A stretch of DNA of 64,000 nucleotides from Bog-756 sp963725395. Its GTDB lineage: Bacteria; Actinomycetota; Acidimicrobiia; Acidimicrobiales; RAAP-2. Below are positions 8,158 through 17,018 of this stretch, piece after piece. The DNA lies in NCBI GenBank assembly GCA_963725395.1, contig CAVRYH010000005.1:62001-126000 (forward strand), read 5' to 3'. The first letter of the stretch is position 1, and every line of letters begins with the position of its first letter. The notes beneath the pieces were generated by a model. It saw only the letters and a list, made by a program, of their open reading frames with translations, ran no database searches and had not been told where the DNA came from. Both the position numbers and the translations under genes were made by a program.

Positions 8158-8706
8158 TTAGGCTCGGCGACCTACGAAGTAGAGGAGCTCCGTCTGCAGG
8201 TCGGCATCGACCGGCGGGTCCAACTTGGGGCCGAAGAAGTTCGGTCGCCGGATCATCTCGTCCATCGGCTTGAGCACTTCGAAGGCACGGGCGACGGAGG
8301 CTTCGTCGAGGTGCTCGTCTGCCCCGACCGTCCGGGCCAGGTCCCACGTATGGATGAGCAGGTCCATGGTGACGAACCGGCCGATGACCTCCCCCACGGA
8401 CATCTTGCCCACCGGTCCGTCGATTTCCCTCGTCACCACATTGGGGTCCTGCGTGATCGCCGCGACTGCCTGGGAGACTTCCTCCCACGCCTGCGTCGGG
8501 TCCTCTTCAGCACCGAGGCCCTCGGGTTCCTCACCCCGGAGACCGGAGAGCACGCTCCGGTGACCCGCAACGATGTGGGCCACGATGTCGCGGGCGGTCC
8601 ATTCCTCGCACGGAGACTGTGTTGCCCACTGGTCGGGAGCGACAGACTCGACTGCAGCATCGAAGCCAGCCGACACCACCTGGTAGTTGTCCTGAACTTG
8701 GGTCAT
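8158..8706 (-). CDS. TIGR03086 family DinB-like metal-binding protein
   Basis: A 182-residue protein of the mycothiol-dependent maleylpyruvate isomerase N-terminal/DinB-like helical fold. It shows the TIGR03086 hallmarks: an SPCEEWTARDIVAHIVAGH block (about residues 31-49, with the first metal-ligand His), and a later LLIHTWDLARTVG block (about 115-127, with a second His). Actinobacteria carry many paralogues; the biochemical role of most is unknown, though relation to mycothiol-dependent enzymes is suspected. The length is normal for the family. The start ATG at 8706 gives MTQVQDNY. Confidence 0.85.
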   Translation of the reverse strand: MTQVQDNYQVVSAGFDAAVESVAPDQWATQSPCEEWTARDIVAHIVAGHRSVLSGLRGEEPEGLGAEEDPTQAWEEVSQAVAAITQDPNVVTREIDGPVGKMSVGEVIGRFVTMDLLIHTWDLARTVGADEHLDEASVARAFEVLKPMDEMIRRPNFFGPKLDPPVDADLQTELLYFVGRRA

Positions 8707-8894
8707 GCATCGAGCGTAGGTCGTCTCCTACGTTACCGAAAGTGCGATTTTCGACCAGCCAGTCAGGCGCACGCTGCCGACAGTCAACGGGTGGTCGACC
8801 GTCGGTGGGCTCCCTCGGCGAAGCGAGACGCCCCTGATCGCCGGGTCGGTGGCTACCTGCCAAGGCTACCCCGCTCACGGCAATAGCTCGGAGA

Positions 8895-9077
8895 GTGAGA
8901 AGACACTTGGCCGTCGGGATCTACGTCGTTGCTCCTGTCGGCACCGTGGTCGGAGTCGACCTCCTGTTCTTTCGGCACCATGTCTGGGCCCGGCTGCTGG
9001 CGAACGTAGGTATCGTCCTCGTGATCGCAGCCTTCTATCTGCGATTTAAGAATTCATTCGAGGGTGGGCCCGGGTAG
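8895..9077 (+). CDS. 60-residue small membrane protein
   Basis: A short frame from GTG 8895 encoding two hydrophobic stretches (about residues 6-25 and 32-48), joined by a basic loop FFRHHVWARL and ending YLRFKNSFEGG. This fits a two-helix hairpin in the inner membrane with short cytoplasmic tails. A GGAG-like stretch just precedes the start. Similar tiny membrane proteins occur in Acidimicrobiia without assigned function. It is not part of an obvious operon. Confidence 0.6.
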   Translation: MRRHLAVGIYVVAPVGTVVGVDLLFFRHHVWARLLANVGIVLVIAAFYLRFKNSFEGGPG

Positions 9078-9125
9078 AGGGTCACCCACAACGCCGGGTT
9101 CCGTGGGTCAACTCGAGATGTGACG

Positions 9126-9482
9126 CTATGAGGCTCGGGAGTTTTCCAGTTCCTTGGCATAGCGGGACGCCAGTTGTCGCGAGAATCCCCAACGTCTCCC
9201 GATCTCTCCGATCGACATCCCAGTGGCGAGGAGCTCGCGCATCGTAATAAGGCGGAGGTTATGGCGGGCCGCCTCGTAGGCTCCAAGCACATCATTGGTC
9301 GATTGCCGTGGTGTATCGGGTCGCGTTCCCTCGATCGCTGTCCGAATGTCGATGCCACGTTCGAGGTCCTTCAGGGCTCTCTTCAAGCGAAGCTCATTCT
9401 TCTTCAGGACTTGCTGAGTGGCTCTGTTCGCCTCGATCAACTCCAGCATCGCCTTTGCCACGGTCTCACTCGTTTTGGGCAC
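9126..9482 (-). CDS. Small coiled-coil/HTH protein (RQLASRYA family)
   Basis: A 118-residue protein from GTG 9482. The first half is a charged helix (ANRATQQVLKKNELRLKRAL) likely to form a coiled coil. The second half ends in a helix-turn-helix: LLATGMSIGEIGRRWGFSRQ, then LASRYAKE. This is the layout of sigma-region-4-like or MerR-like recognition units, here in the extreme C-terminus. A second intact member is at 13447-13797 and a broken one at 3052-3324. All three stand alone, so targets are unknown. DNA binding is inferred from the HTH. Confidence 0.7.
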   Translation of the reverse strand: MPKTSETVAKAMLELIEANRATQQVLKKNELRLKRALKDLERGIDIRTAIEGTRPDTPRQSTNDVLGAYEAARHNLRLITMRELLATGMSIGEIGRRWGFSRQLASRYAKELENSRAS

Positions 9483-9720
9483 AGGCCGATCCTACGAAGA
9501 AGCGCGACTTGTGAGTGTGATCCCTTTCCGGAGCTCAGGTTGAGCAGCGTTACCCCTGCCGCAGATCGCCGGCACTATTGACTGGGCTGAATGTCCTCAG
9601 AGTCGGATCTATATGGCCAGACGTAAACTCCCGCGGTCTCAAAAGATGAAGCCCGAGGCAAGCCGCTCAGAACTGTGGGAGTCTGGCTCCGTAGGGCGTT
9701 GCCCACCGTTAGGAGTGGCC

Positions 9721-10932
9721 ATGCGAAATCCTCGGCAGGCCAGAGACCGGCCGGTTTTGACCCGGATCGGGGTCATGCTCGTTGTAGCGCTCATGGCTTT
9801 GGTCCTCGTCCCTAATACGGCGGGTGCGGCGTCCAGCACGAACCTGATTCCCACGAGCGATGCCTTGTACCAGCCGGTGCCCTTCGGCGGCGTACCTAAC
9901 TTTTCCACTGCCATGGCTTACAACTTCCCGGTTGTGGGCATGGCCTCGACCCCCAACGGTGGCGGCTACTGGCTGGTGGCCTCAGATGGGGGGGTGTTCA
10001 CCTTCGGAAATGCCCAGTTCTACGGATCGACGGGCGGGATTGCCCTCAACAAGCCCATCGTGGGCATGGCCTCGACCCCCAACGGTGGCGGCTATTGGCT
10101 GGTGGCCTCGGACGGAGGCGTGTTCACCTTCGGGAATGCCCGGTTCTACGGATCGACCGGTGCTATCCACCTGAACGAGCCCGTCGTGGGCATGGCCTCG
10201 ACCAGTGACGGTAACGGCTACTGGCTGGTGGCCTCGGACGGAGGCGTGTTTTCTTTCGGCGACGCCAAGTTCCACGGGTCGATGGGTGGCGACACCCTCA
10301 ACAAACCCGTCGTGGGCATGGCCGCCACAGGTGCCGGTTACTGGCTGGTGGCGGCCGATGGGGGCATCTTCAGCTTCGGCGACGCCCCGTTCCTGGGATC
10401 TTTGGGGGGTCATTCTCTTGCTGCCCCAATAGTCGGTATCGCTGGTGCGCCCGGAGGGAGCGGCTACTGGCTGGCGGGCGCCGACGGGGGCGTCTTCACC
10501 TTCGGTCATACCGAGTTTTACGGGTCTCTGGGAGGTCAGAAGATCCCCTATCCGATTGCCGCCATCGCAATCGCCCCCGAGGTTGGCGGCTACTGGCTGC
10601 TCCCGATCACCTACCTGCCGACGGTAACGCTAGGCGCCTGGACTGGGATCGAACCCACCTTGATGCAGTTCTCGGGCGACGCCGGAAACATCGTCAGCAA
10701 CATCGTTTGGTCCTTTTGGAGCGACCAAAATGCAGTGGGTCGGGGCGAATGGGGATATGACGACTGCACTCCGGACTGTGCTGGGGGAACGGTGACTTAC
10801 TATCCGACAACGATCACACTTTCTGATCCATCTGGTGGCCGCTTCACCCAATTGACGGAGGATCAGAGCGGACCCTTCGGCAGCACCTTCACCTTCACGT
10901 TGCCTGGCCCAACATTCAGAGCGACATCGTAG
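9721..10932 (+). CDS. Secreted GYWLVASDGG-repeat protein
   Basis: The start is the ATG at 9721, with AGGAG six bases upstream, giving a signal peptide (LTRIGVMLVVALMALVLVP...AGA) and a mature protein of about 370 residues. Residues about 60-290 hold five and a half repeats of about 42 residues with the core GGGYWLVASDGGVFTFG, followed by FYGS; the DNA repeats with about a 126-base period from 9931 to 10590. Such repeats are common in Acidimicrobiia exported proteins and may fold as a propeller. A C-terminal domain (GAWTGIEPTLMQFSGDAGN, then TITLSDPSGG) follows. Its function is unknown; binding at the cell surface is plausible. There is no anchor. Confidence 0.8.
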   Translation: MRNPRQARDRPVLTRIGVMLVVALMALVLVPNTAGAASSTNLIPTSDALYQPVPFGGVPNFSTAMAYNFPVVGMASTPNGGGYWLVASDGGVFTFGNAQFYGSTGGIALNKPIVGMASTPNGGGYWLVASDGGVFTFGNARFYGSTGAIHLNEPVVGMASTSDGNGYWLVASDGGVFSFGDAKFHGSMGGDTLNKPVVGMAATGAGYWLVAADGGIFSFGDAPFLGSLGGHSLAAPIVGIAGAPGGSGYWLAGADGGVFTFGHTEFYGSLGGQKIPYPIAAIAIAPEVGGYWLLPITYLPTVTLGAWTGIEPTLMQFSGDAGNIVSNIVWSFWSDQNAVGRGEWGYDDCTPDCAGGTVTYYPTTITLSDPSGGRFTQLTEDQSGPFGSTFTFTLPGPTFRATS

Positions 10933-11073
10933 GGTGCGGTGTGGCAGGCACTTCAAGAGCTACCCCATCCGGACTTCTAAACGCTACGAACAAACCGAAG
11001 CGCCTGCCAAGAAGTGTCAGCCGGACCCCACGGGGACATGCCTCCTACGTCATGAAGTCGGACCGACAGATGA

Positions 11074-11559
11074 CTATTTCGGAGGATCGAGACTCTTGCC
11101 CATGCAGAAGCTCATCTCGGACTCGACATAGGGTCCGAACTTCGGGATCACCTCGTACCCGGCCGCACGATAGAGAGCAACCGCGGCTGGCGGATTGATG
11201 ACCGTCTCCAGAACGACTTGAGTCGCTCCCAGCGCGCGAGCGCGATCCTCGAGGAACCGGAGTATCGCTCTTGCCAGCCCTTGCCCGCGGTACTGAGGAT
11301 CGATGAACATGCGCTTGAGTTCAGCGGTCTCAATATCAACGACACGGACGGCGCCGCATCCGACTGCCTTCCCGTCCACCCACGCCACCACGAATGCACC
11401 GTGCCCAGGTGCTACCTCCTCTGGATCCAGATTCAGTACGAAGTCTTCGACGGGCTCGTCATATCGGGCCCGGATTTCCGCGTCCAGTGCATCGAGGAGC
11501 CGAACCACGGACTGGTGGCCAAGGTCACTCAGTCGGAGGTCTGCCCGCATGGGTCCCAT
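11074..11559 (-). CDS. GNAT family N-acetyltransferase
   Basis: About 161 residues. I start it at the ATG at 11559 (MGPMRADLRLSDLG), because the longer frame upstream has no family similarity; ATG 11550 is also possible. The acetyl-CoA site is clear: ELKRMFIDPQYRGQGLARAI (about residues 91-110) has the Q/RxxGxG/A motif, and VLETVINPPAAVALYRAAGY is the C-terminal GNAT signature. The nearest relatives use small amines or phosphinothricin-like substrates, but the acceptor cannot be told. It converges with the secreted repeat protein upstream and is co-directional with the sulfatase. Confidence 0.85.
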   Translation of the reverse strand: MGPMRADLRLSDLGHQSVVRLLDALDAEIRARYDEPVEDFVLNLDPEEVAPGHGAFVVAWVDGKAVGCGAVRVVDIETAELKRMFIDPQYRGQGLARAILRFLEDRARALGATQVVLETVINPPAAVALYRAAGYEVIPKFGPYVESEMSFCMGKSLDPPK

Positions 11560-11687
11560 TTCAGCATCTCGTCCCCGCTCGATGCGTACCGCCCCATGGG
11601 TTGCTAACGCACCTCGGAGAGGCCACAGCACCCCCGAGTCCTGTCCCTGATCACCGGCAGAGTGGCACACCTGATGACTTTACTGAG

Positions 11688-13148
11688 CTACATCTCGTTG
11701 GAGTGCCTCTCCTGGAGGGTTCGTGCCCAGCCGCCCCGCCCGGTGGCACGAAGTCGCTTTAGGTATGGCCCCAAGTGGCCACGCACATGAAATGGTCCAC
11801 CCTCCGCCCGTACCACGTCCATGGGATCGTCCAGCCCGGTTCGGTTGAGTTGGGTCGATGTCCAATCGTCCAGGAGTGACGATCCCACCTTTGACATCTC
11901 CTCGCCCTCGTCCCATAAGTCTGTTGTCTCATGCGGGTCACGAGCCACATCGAATAGCATCTCGTCAGACCAATGTCCGTGGTAGCCGTCGTGCCAGGTG
12001 CGGAGGTAGAGGTGGTCAGCGAATCGAACGCTTCGTTGACAGGACCACGCGCCCTGTGACAGCACGAGATGCTCCCGTCCAGCGTCGTCATCCAACTCAA
12101 TCGGCACACCGTCCCAACTCCTCGGGACGCGGAGCCCAGCAAGATCGAGGACGGTCGCAGCGACATCCAAGTGGTAGTGAAGTCCGGAATGGACTCGTGG
12201 TTCTACGCCAGGCCAGCGGAGGATAGCGGGGATGTGACAAGTTGCCTCGTCAGCCGCCTGGTGATCGGCGTACACGCCGAGTTCACCGAACGCCTCGCCG
12301 TGATCGGTGCTGATCAGTATCGCAGTCTCGTCGAGGACGCCCAGATCGTCGAGCTTGTTCACCAGTACACCAAGTGCATCATCCGCGTAGCGCACGCCAA
12401 CGTCGTAGCCGTCGAAGATCGCTTTGACCGCGTCCATCGAGCTTGCGTCCCACGGTTGGCGAGAAGGGGGTGGACCCCACTCATCAGGAGCGAATCCCCA
12501 GGGTTCCTGTGCCGAATGGGGTCCTGCCAGTCTCCAGTTGCCGGCTCGCACCTCTTCGGTGTGCCAGTCAGGCACGTCGTCATTGGCGAAGGGATTGCCG
12601 TACTCGTCTGGCGCGTTGTACGGGGTATGCGGGTCCCAGAGGTGGACGTGGAGGAACCAGTCGTCTGCACTCCCACTACGTTCCAGCCAATCAAGTGCCA
12701 CCGGCACGACCTGATCGGCGCGCTCCGCGCCCAAGCCACGCATGAGGTTCATCGCTTCCATGAATCCGTAGTTCCACCAAGTTGCCGAGTGCCGGAACGG
12801 AAAGCTCGAGATCGACGCTGTCCGCCAGCCGTTCCAGTAGAACGTTCCAGCCCACGAATCCAGCGCATAACGACCGAGAAAGCCGCGACCCGCTCCCTCG
12901 CTGCGGAGTTCTGCACCGCTTCCGCCGTGATTGACCACACCATTTCGTATCCCGAATGTTCCTGTCATCAAGGCTGCACGGCTCGGAAGACACGGGACGT
13001 CGGAGGCGTAGACCTGCGCGAACCGCACCCCATCGGCCGCTACTGCGTCGATGTTCGGTGTTGTGACGCGGTGGTATCCATAGCAGCCGAGATGGTCGGC
13101 GCGAAGCGTGTCGATGTCCAGGTACAGCAGGCGCATGGTTTCATCCAT
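11688..13148 (-). CDS. Sulfatase (formylglycine-dependent)
   Basis: About 486 residues from the ATG at 13148, which has GAGAGG seven bases upstream. The N-terminus LDIDTLRADHLGCYGY holds the metal-binding Asp residues. VPCLPSRAALMTG (about residues 51-63) is the C-x-P-x-R motif whose Cys becomes formylglycine, and LISTDHGEAFGE holds the second metal-site Asp-His pair. This is the alkaline-phosphatase-fold sulfatase family, which removes sulfate esters. There is no signal peptide, so it is probably cytoplasmic. No formylglycine-generating enzyme is in the window; it must be supplied elsewhere. The substrate is unknown. Confidence 0.9.
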   Translation of the reverse strand: MDETMRLLYLDIDTLRADHLGCYGYHRVTTPNIDAVAADGVRFAQVYASDVPCLPSRAALMTGTFGIRNGVVNHGGSGAELRSEGAGRGFLGRYALDSWAGTFYWNGWRTASISSFPFRHSATWWNYGFMEAMNLMRGLGAERADQVVPVALDWLERSGSADDWFLHVHLWDPHTPYNAPDEYGNPFANDDVPDWHTEEVRAGNWRLAGPHSAQEPWGFAPDEWGPPPSRQPWDASSMDAVKAIFDGYDVGVRYADDALGVLVNKLDDLGVLDETAILISTDHGEAFGELGVYADHQAADEATCHIPAILRWPGVEPRVHSGLHYHLDVAATVLDLAGLRVPRSWDGVPIELDDDAGREHLVLSQGAWSCQRSVRFADHLYLRTWHDGYHGHWSDEMLFDVARDPHETTDLWDEGEEMSKVGSSLLDDWTSTQLNRTGLDDPMDVVRAEGGPFHVRGHLGPYLKRLRATGRGGWARTLQERHSNEM

Positions 13149-13223
13149 CCAGTACCTCTCGGCAACCACGGCATCGTCTCACAAGTCGATGCAAGTGATC
13201 AGCCCGGGCATCCCACACGCCGG

Positions 13224-13266
13224 TCGGGGGCATTATTGACCGGGCTGCGCCTGCCAGGGGCTGACT
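13224..13266. repeat. Short intergenic repeat related to 22595-22637
   Basis: GGCATTATTGACCGGGCTG followed by TGCCAGGGGCTGAC recurs at 22599 with a few changes; a partial match (CACTATTGACTGGGCTGA) is at 9572. Confidence 0.5.
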
Positions 13267-13446
13267 GCCCATGAACGGTTGGGGGCGCGGTTAATGATCC
13301 CGTCTGATGCGCTCGATCGGCCGGCGAGCAGGTTGAGCGCGGCCCAGCCTTTTGGAGACCTCGTCGGATCGCGATCCCGAGTCGCGAGAAGGCAGCCGAA
13401 ACCCCAAAAGCCACATCGGCGATAACCGGCCCTGATAGACACAGGC

Positions 13447-13797
13447 ATGCCCACCAACCAGCAAAAGGCCATGGAGCTCTGCGAGCAGCTTCTCGAGACG
13501 TTGGCCGACCTCCGGAAGGCGACGCGCGCCACCGAAGCCACGACCAGGAAAGCTTTGAAGTTGGTGGAAGCGGGTGCCCCGGTTTCTGCAGGATTGGCGG
13601 TGGCAGCGCCATCGGCCACCCGTCAGACCATGAACGACGCGCTCGAGGCCGTCGAGAAGGCCCGTCACCAGGTGAGGCTCTTGGTCTTCGCCACAGGGCT
13701 CGATGAGGGGATGACCATCGGAGAGCTAGGCAGGGCGTTCGGATTCTCGCGCCAGTTGGCCTCGCGTTATGCCAGGGAGGCCAGGCCGGACAGTTGA
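13447..13797 (+). CDS. Small coiled-coil/HTH protein (RQLASRYA family)
   Basis: A 116-residue protein with a helical first half (CEQLLETLADLRKATRATEA) and a C-terminal helix-turn-helix, LDEGMTIGELGRAFGFSRQ then LASRYARE. It is clearly paralogous to 9126-9482: both share a middle block (RQTMNDALEAVEKARHQVRL here) and the FSRQLASRYA end. A 12-bp stem hairpin follows the stop codon by six bases. It is probably a small DNA-binding protein; the coiled-coil half suggests dimerisation. Its upstream region (13170-13446) contains dispersed repeat sequence and no other gene. Confidence 0.7.
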   Translation: MPTNQQKAMELCEQLLETLADLRKATRATEATTRKALKLVEAGAPVSAGLAVAAPSATRQTMNDALEAVEKARHQVRLLVFATGLDEGMTIGELGRAFGFSRQLASRYAREARPDS

Positions 13798-13803
13798 CCC
13801 GGA

Positions 13804-13835
13804 AGCCCGGAGCACAAGGGAGAGTGCTCCGGGCT
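13804..13835 (+). terminator. Strong hairpin after the small HTH gene
   Basis: AGCCCGGAGCAC (13804-13815) pairs perfectly with GTGCTCCGGGCT (13824-13835) around an 8-base loop. No T-run follows, as is common for terminators in high-GC actinobacteria. Confidence 0.7.
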
Positions 13836-14019
13836 CCGGCAGGGTATCCCCCAATACCCCACGAGCTGGCCTCTCAGCTGACGAACCGCAGCTAACCTGC
13901 GACCCCCTCGATTGGTGAATATTGCGCCTGCTGACAGGCGACGGCAAGAGGCCGACTTCTCAAAGTGAGCAGCTGGCTACCTGAAGTGGCCCTTGTGGAT
14001 GCCACGCTTCCCTTCGCGG

Positions 14020-14053
14020 AAAGAGCCCCGCCCCTTCCGAGACGGGGTTCTTT
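14020..14053. terminator. Bidirectional terminator hairpin
   Basis: AAAGAGCCCCG (14020-14030) pairs with CGGGGTTCTTT (14043-14053) with one G-T wobble. The A and T runs at both ends suit termination in either direction, between the HTH gene (+) and the broken repeat protein (-). Confidence 0.65.
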
Positions 14054-14122
14054 CCACCTGTTGTTAGATCAGCGAACCACCCGACGAGGCCGTGTGAATG
14101 GCCGATCCGATGGTGCTGCGGG

Positions 14123-14933
14123 TTATTTCGCCGACAGTGCCTTGAGGGCGGTGACGGAACCGTCGGTCCGAGGCAGACGGCACCCTTGGCCGAGCCAGGC
14201 AGTTCAGGCCGTCCCCGCTGTCCGAGGTCACCGTGGCCGTGAAGGTCTCGGCGGTGGGTTCGGTGGCTGCCTTCTTGACATAGCCCGGGCACTTCGTGGC
14301 CGACGTCGAGTCAACGTCGGGGATCCGATCGTGGTGCTGGTGCCGGAGAGCCAGGTGATGGTCCCACCGGTGGCCAGAGTGAGGGACGGCAATGCCACCG
14401 AGCCCCCACCGGTGTCACCGCCGGTGCATCTCCGACTGAGATGGTTCCAGAGGCGGTTCCGGTGATCGTCGAGCAGGTGATGGAACTCGATGTCCATTCG
14501 GTCTCCAGGGACTTTGAGCGCGGTGATCGAACCGTCGGTCCCGATACACACCTCACCCACCGTCGCGGCTGGGAGCCGCATGCCGTCACCGGAATCCGCG
14601 GTCACCAAGGCGCTGAAGCTCTCGGCGGTCGGATTGGTGGCTGCCTTCTTGACATATCCCGGGCACTTCGTGGCCGAGACGGGGCTGAGCGTCGGAGCTC
14701 CGATTGTGGTGGAACTACCCGAGAGCCAGGTGATGGTCCCACCGGTGGCTAGGGCCAGGGCGGACAGTGGCTGCGATCCGCCGGCCGTGTTGCCCCCGGT
14801 GCACCCGCTGACGGTGATGGTGCCGCTGATGCTTCCCGAGAGCGAGATGCACTCGATCTTTCCGGTCGCCGCACTGGCAGTGCCCCCCCGCAATAGCCAG
14901 TGTCACACCCGTCACTGGAATGGGCAGAGCCAT
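14123..14933 (-). pseudogene. Secreted two-repeat protein, frameshifted
   Basis: A start ATG at 14933 follows GGGGGGAAG and encodes a signal-peptide-like MALPIPVTGVTLAIAGG. A run of seven C (14883-14889, G on the coding strand) then separates it from the mature frame TASAATGKIECISLSGS. Two tandem units of about 130 residues follow. Each has a CTGG turn, LATGGTITWLSG, SATKCPGYVKKAATNPTAE, and DSGDG, then VCIGTDGSITALKV or its equivalent. The second unit needs three frame changes (near 14450, 14305 and 14175) and ends at TAA 14125-14123. Exported, cysteine-bearing domains of unknown role. Either a pseudogene or affected by indel errors. Confidence 0.65.
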
Positions 14934-15304
14934 CTTCCCCCCAATATTTGATCTGCGCAGTTCTGGCACGGTCGCGGTCAGCGTGCTCGACTTTCGATTC
15001 CTCTGTCCGGGAAGGCCGGGACAGGGAGCCAGAGCGATGGTCACGGCATCGCTGTGAGTTGGCGAGCAGACCCTTCCCCCTGGGGCCTTACGTGAGGCCG
15101 CTGCAACCCCGAGGTCCGCCGTGTGACGAGGGCCAGGTGGAGGGACCACTGGCAACCTACCGATCGGTAACCTACGCCCTAATGGTGGGCGCTCCCGAGT
15201 TCCCGAGGTGATCGGCGTCTCCTACAACAGCGGTCGGGGGGCCAGCTACCCATCAATGGGCTAGTCGCTGTACTCCAGTAAGGGGCTCCATGATCTAATG
15301 GGCC
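14934..15304. other. Intergenic region
   Basis: No gene or clear signal was recognised on either strand. Confidence 0.4.
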
Positions 15305-15538
15305 ATGTTCTACATCTTGATATTCAGTCTCCTGGCCGTTGTCCTTGTCGTCGGGGGCATAATGACCATGAACCGTCGCCGACGTAGTTTTCAAACGGAC
15401 GGTGGCCAGATCACCCACAGCGACGGAGGAGTCACGACCAACAGTCAAATAGGGCACCCGACCCATACCGATGCCAGTCGTCGCAATCGGAAGGCAAAGC
15501 GAGTGCAATCAAGAAATGCCCGGCGCAAGCGCCATTGA
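15305..15538 (+). CDS. 77-residue single-pass membrane protein
   Basis: The ATG at 15305 gives MFYILIFSLLAVVLVVGGIM, one hydrophobic helix at the extreme N-terminus. It is followed by MNRRRRS and a polar region, ending in a very basic tail (SRRNRKAKRVQSRNARRKRH). The charge pattern places the tail in the cytoplasm, where it could bind nucleic acid or membrane lipid. No family was recognised, and no ribosome binding site is obvious. Confidence rests on composition. Confidence 0.5.
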   Translation: MFYILIFSLLAVVLVVGGIMTMNRRRRSFQTDGGQITHSDGGVTTNSQIGHPTHTDASRRNRKAKRVQSRNARRKRH

Positions 15539-16083
15539 TGCCGTGGCTCTCCAGCCGCAGGGGACCGGTGTTCAGGCTGAAGCGGGCACGTACACCCCAC
15601 TTGGCGGTGAGCCGACGTTGAAGGTCAAGGAGAAGGATGGCGTGGCCACCTCGGCCACCCTGAAGGCGCCGAAGGGGCTGAAGGAGATTGTGACGACTGA
15701 TGGGTCGCTGTCCGCTAGCGCCAGAGTCCACCGATTCACCTGGTGTCGAGCGAACGAAGGGGGTTTTCGGCCCCGCCCTTCGCATAGGACGGCGGAAGTG
15801 ATCTTGACCGGGGCCGTAAGGTGGCAGCCGTATTTGCATGGGCTGTCTAGGGACCTGAGCCCGAGGCCTCTCGGGAAGGGTGGCGAATGGCCTTGCGGCG
15901 AGAATCTCCTGATCAGACGACTCGGCTGACATTCTCGGCCCCCACCGTCACTGCTCACATCTTCCAAAGTGCGACGGCGAACCGAACACCGTCGCTGCTT
16001 CCACTAAGTTCGAGGGAGCTAGATCGGTGAACGGGCATCGCAGCCGGAGAGGTCCGGTCGCCTGCCTGAGGAGGTGGGCGACG
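15539..16083. other. Intergenic region, possible weak coding stretch
   Basis: The plus strand from about 15519 to 15760 encodes a protein-like stretch (TYTPLGGEPTLKVKEKDGVA, LKAPKGLKEIVTT), but it has no recognised family, no good start and a doubtful continuation. I do not call it a gene. Confidence 0.3.
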
Positions 16084-16566
16084 GTGTCGAGGATGCGTTT
16101 CTTCCTGAGGGTTGTTGTTTCGACAGTGACCGTGGGATCGCTGGCGTTTGCCACCGCAGGGGTCGCCAACGCCGTCCCTGTCAAGGACCCCTCAACGTTC
16201 GGCTGGGCGAACTTTGAAAAGCACTTCAACTGTGCTTCCGCCAACCAGCGGCTCACCCACGCACAGAGGCTGGAGCTTGGCCCCGCGGTCAAGCTGACAG
16301 GGATGATCGCCACCGAGACCCGGTTCATGGGTGCCGGTCAGACGAAGCATGCCGCCTGGCTGAAGGCAGAGATTGCCAAGGAACAGGTGCGGATCGCGAG
16401 AGGGATGAGTCCACGGTTCAAGGCGCTGCTGGATAAGTACACGGGATTCATCGAAGAGAAGTGTCACGTGACGCTCCCCGCCTACGTCCCTCCATCATCC
16501 AACGGTACGAAAGCCGACCACGGCAGCACGGTAAACCCGAAGGCCGCCCCACCACCGACACCGTAG
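16084..16566 (+). CDS. Secreted protein of unknown function
   Basis: Best start is GTG 16084, preceded by GAGGAGG eight bases upstream. It gives MSRMRFFLRVVVSTVTVGSL and an AxA cleavage site at GVANA. The mature protein of about 130 residues is helical and charged (ETRFMGAGQTKHAAWLKAEI, KEQVRIARG), with two cysteines (HFNCASAN, EEKCHVTL) that may pair. It ends in a proline-rich tail (KAAPPPTP). No family was recognised. Export across the membrane is the only secure inference. Confidence 0.65.
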   Translation: MSRMRFFLRVVVSTVTVGSLAFATAGVANAVPVKDPSTFGWANFEKHFNCASANQRLTHAQRLELGPAVKLTGMIATETRFMGAGQTKHAAWLKAEIAKEQVRIARGMSPRFKALLDKYTGFIEEKCHVTLPAYVPPSSNGTKADHGSTVNPKAAPPPTP

Positions 16567-17018
16567 GAATCAACTGATCGCCCGACAGCGAGGTCGGCTC
16601 TTGGCAATGAGCGGACGGGTGACTTCACGACCCGAGGCTGACCTACCGTTCGGTGGCCCGTGGGCCGACGATGGAAATCTCCTCTTGGAGCGGAACGGGA
16701 GAGGGAGGCTCCTGCTACGGGTGAACTCGGGGGGTGGCTAGCTTTACGATCGTTAGCCCCGGGCACCGCCGTGGCCGAGGAACCGCCGACTGAGTCAAAC
16801 CAAGTCGCTTCGTCGCTCACTCAAGTTCAACTCGTCGCCTTTCAGAGGTCCGATCGAGTTGTGGTGCCGTCGGGCTCACGGGCCGGTAGTCGTTGTTCGC
16901 CTTGCATGTCACTTCTGACCGCTCGAACTCTATGACCGCCCGATACGCGTACTGGCGCGCCTCAGGTCATTACTTGCGGTTGAGGACCATACGGTCCGTG
17001 CTGGGGAACTCGACAGGA
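16567..17018. other. Intergenic region
   Basis: It separates two convergent genes. No coding sequence was recognised, and I saw no convincing terminator hairpin. Confidence 0.4.

Noticed and set aside
10637..10665. A minus-strand T-arm-like stretch (GGTTCGATCCCAGTCC) resembling the 3' part of a tRNA
   Set aside because: It lies inside the coding sequence of the GYWLVASDGG-repeat protein (encoding AWTGIEPT). No matching acceptor stem or D- and anticodon arms were found.
15471..15929. Open frame with TYTPLGGEPTLKVKEKDG stretch
   Set aside because: Protein-like in part, but with no start signal, no family and an implausible C-terminal half. Left as unassigned.
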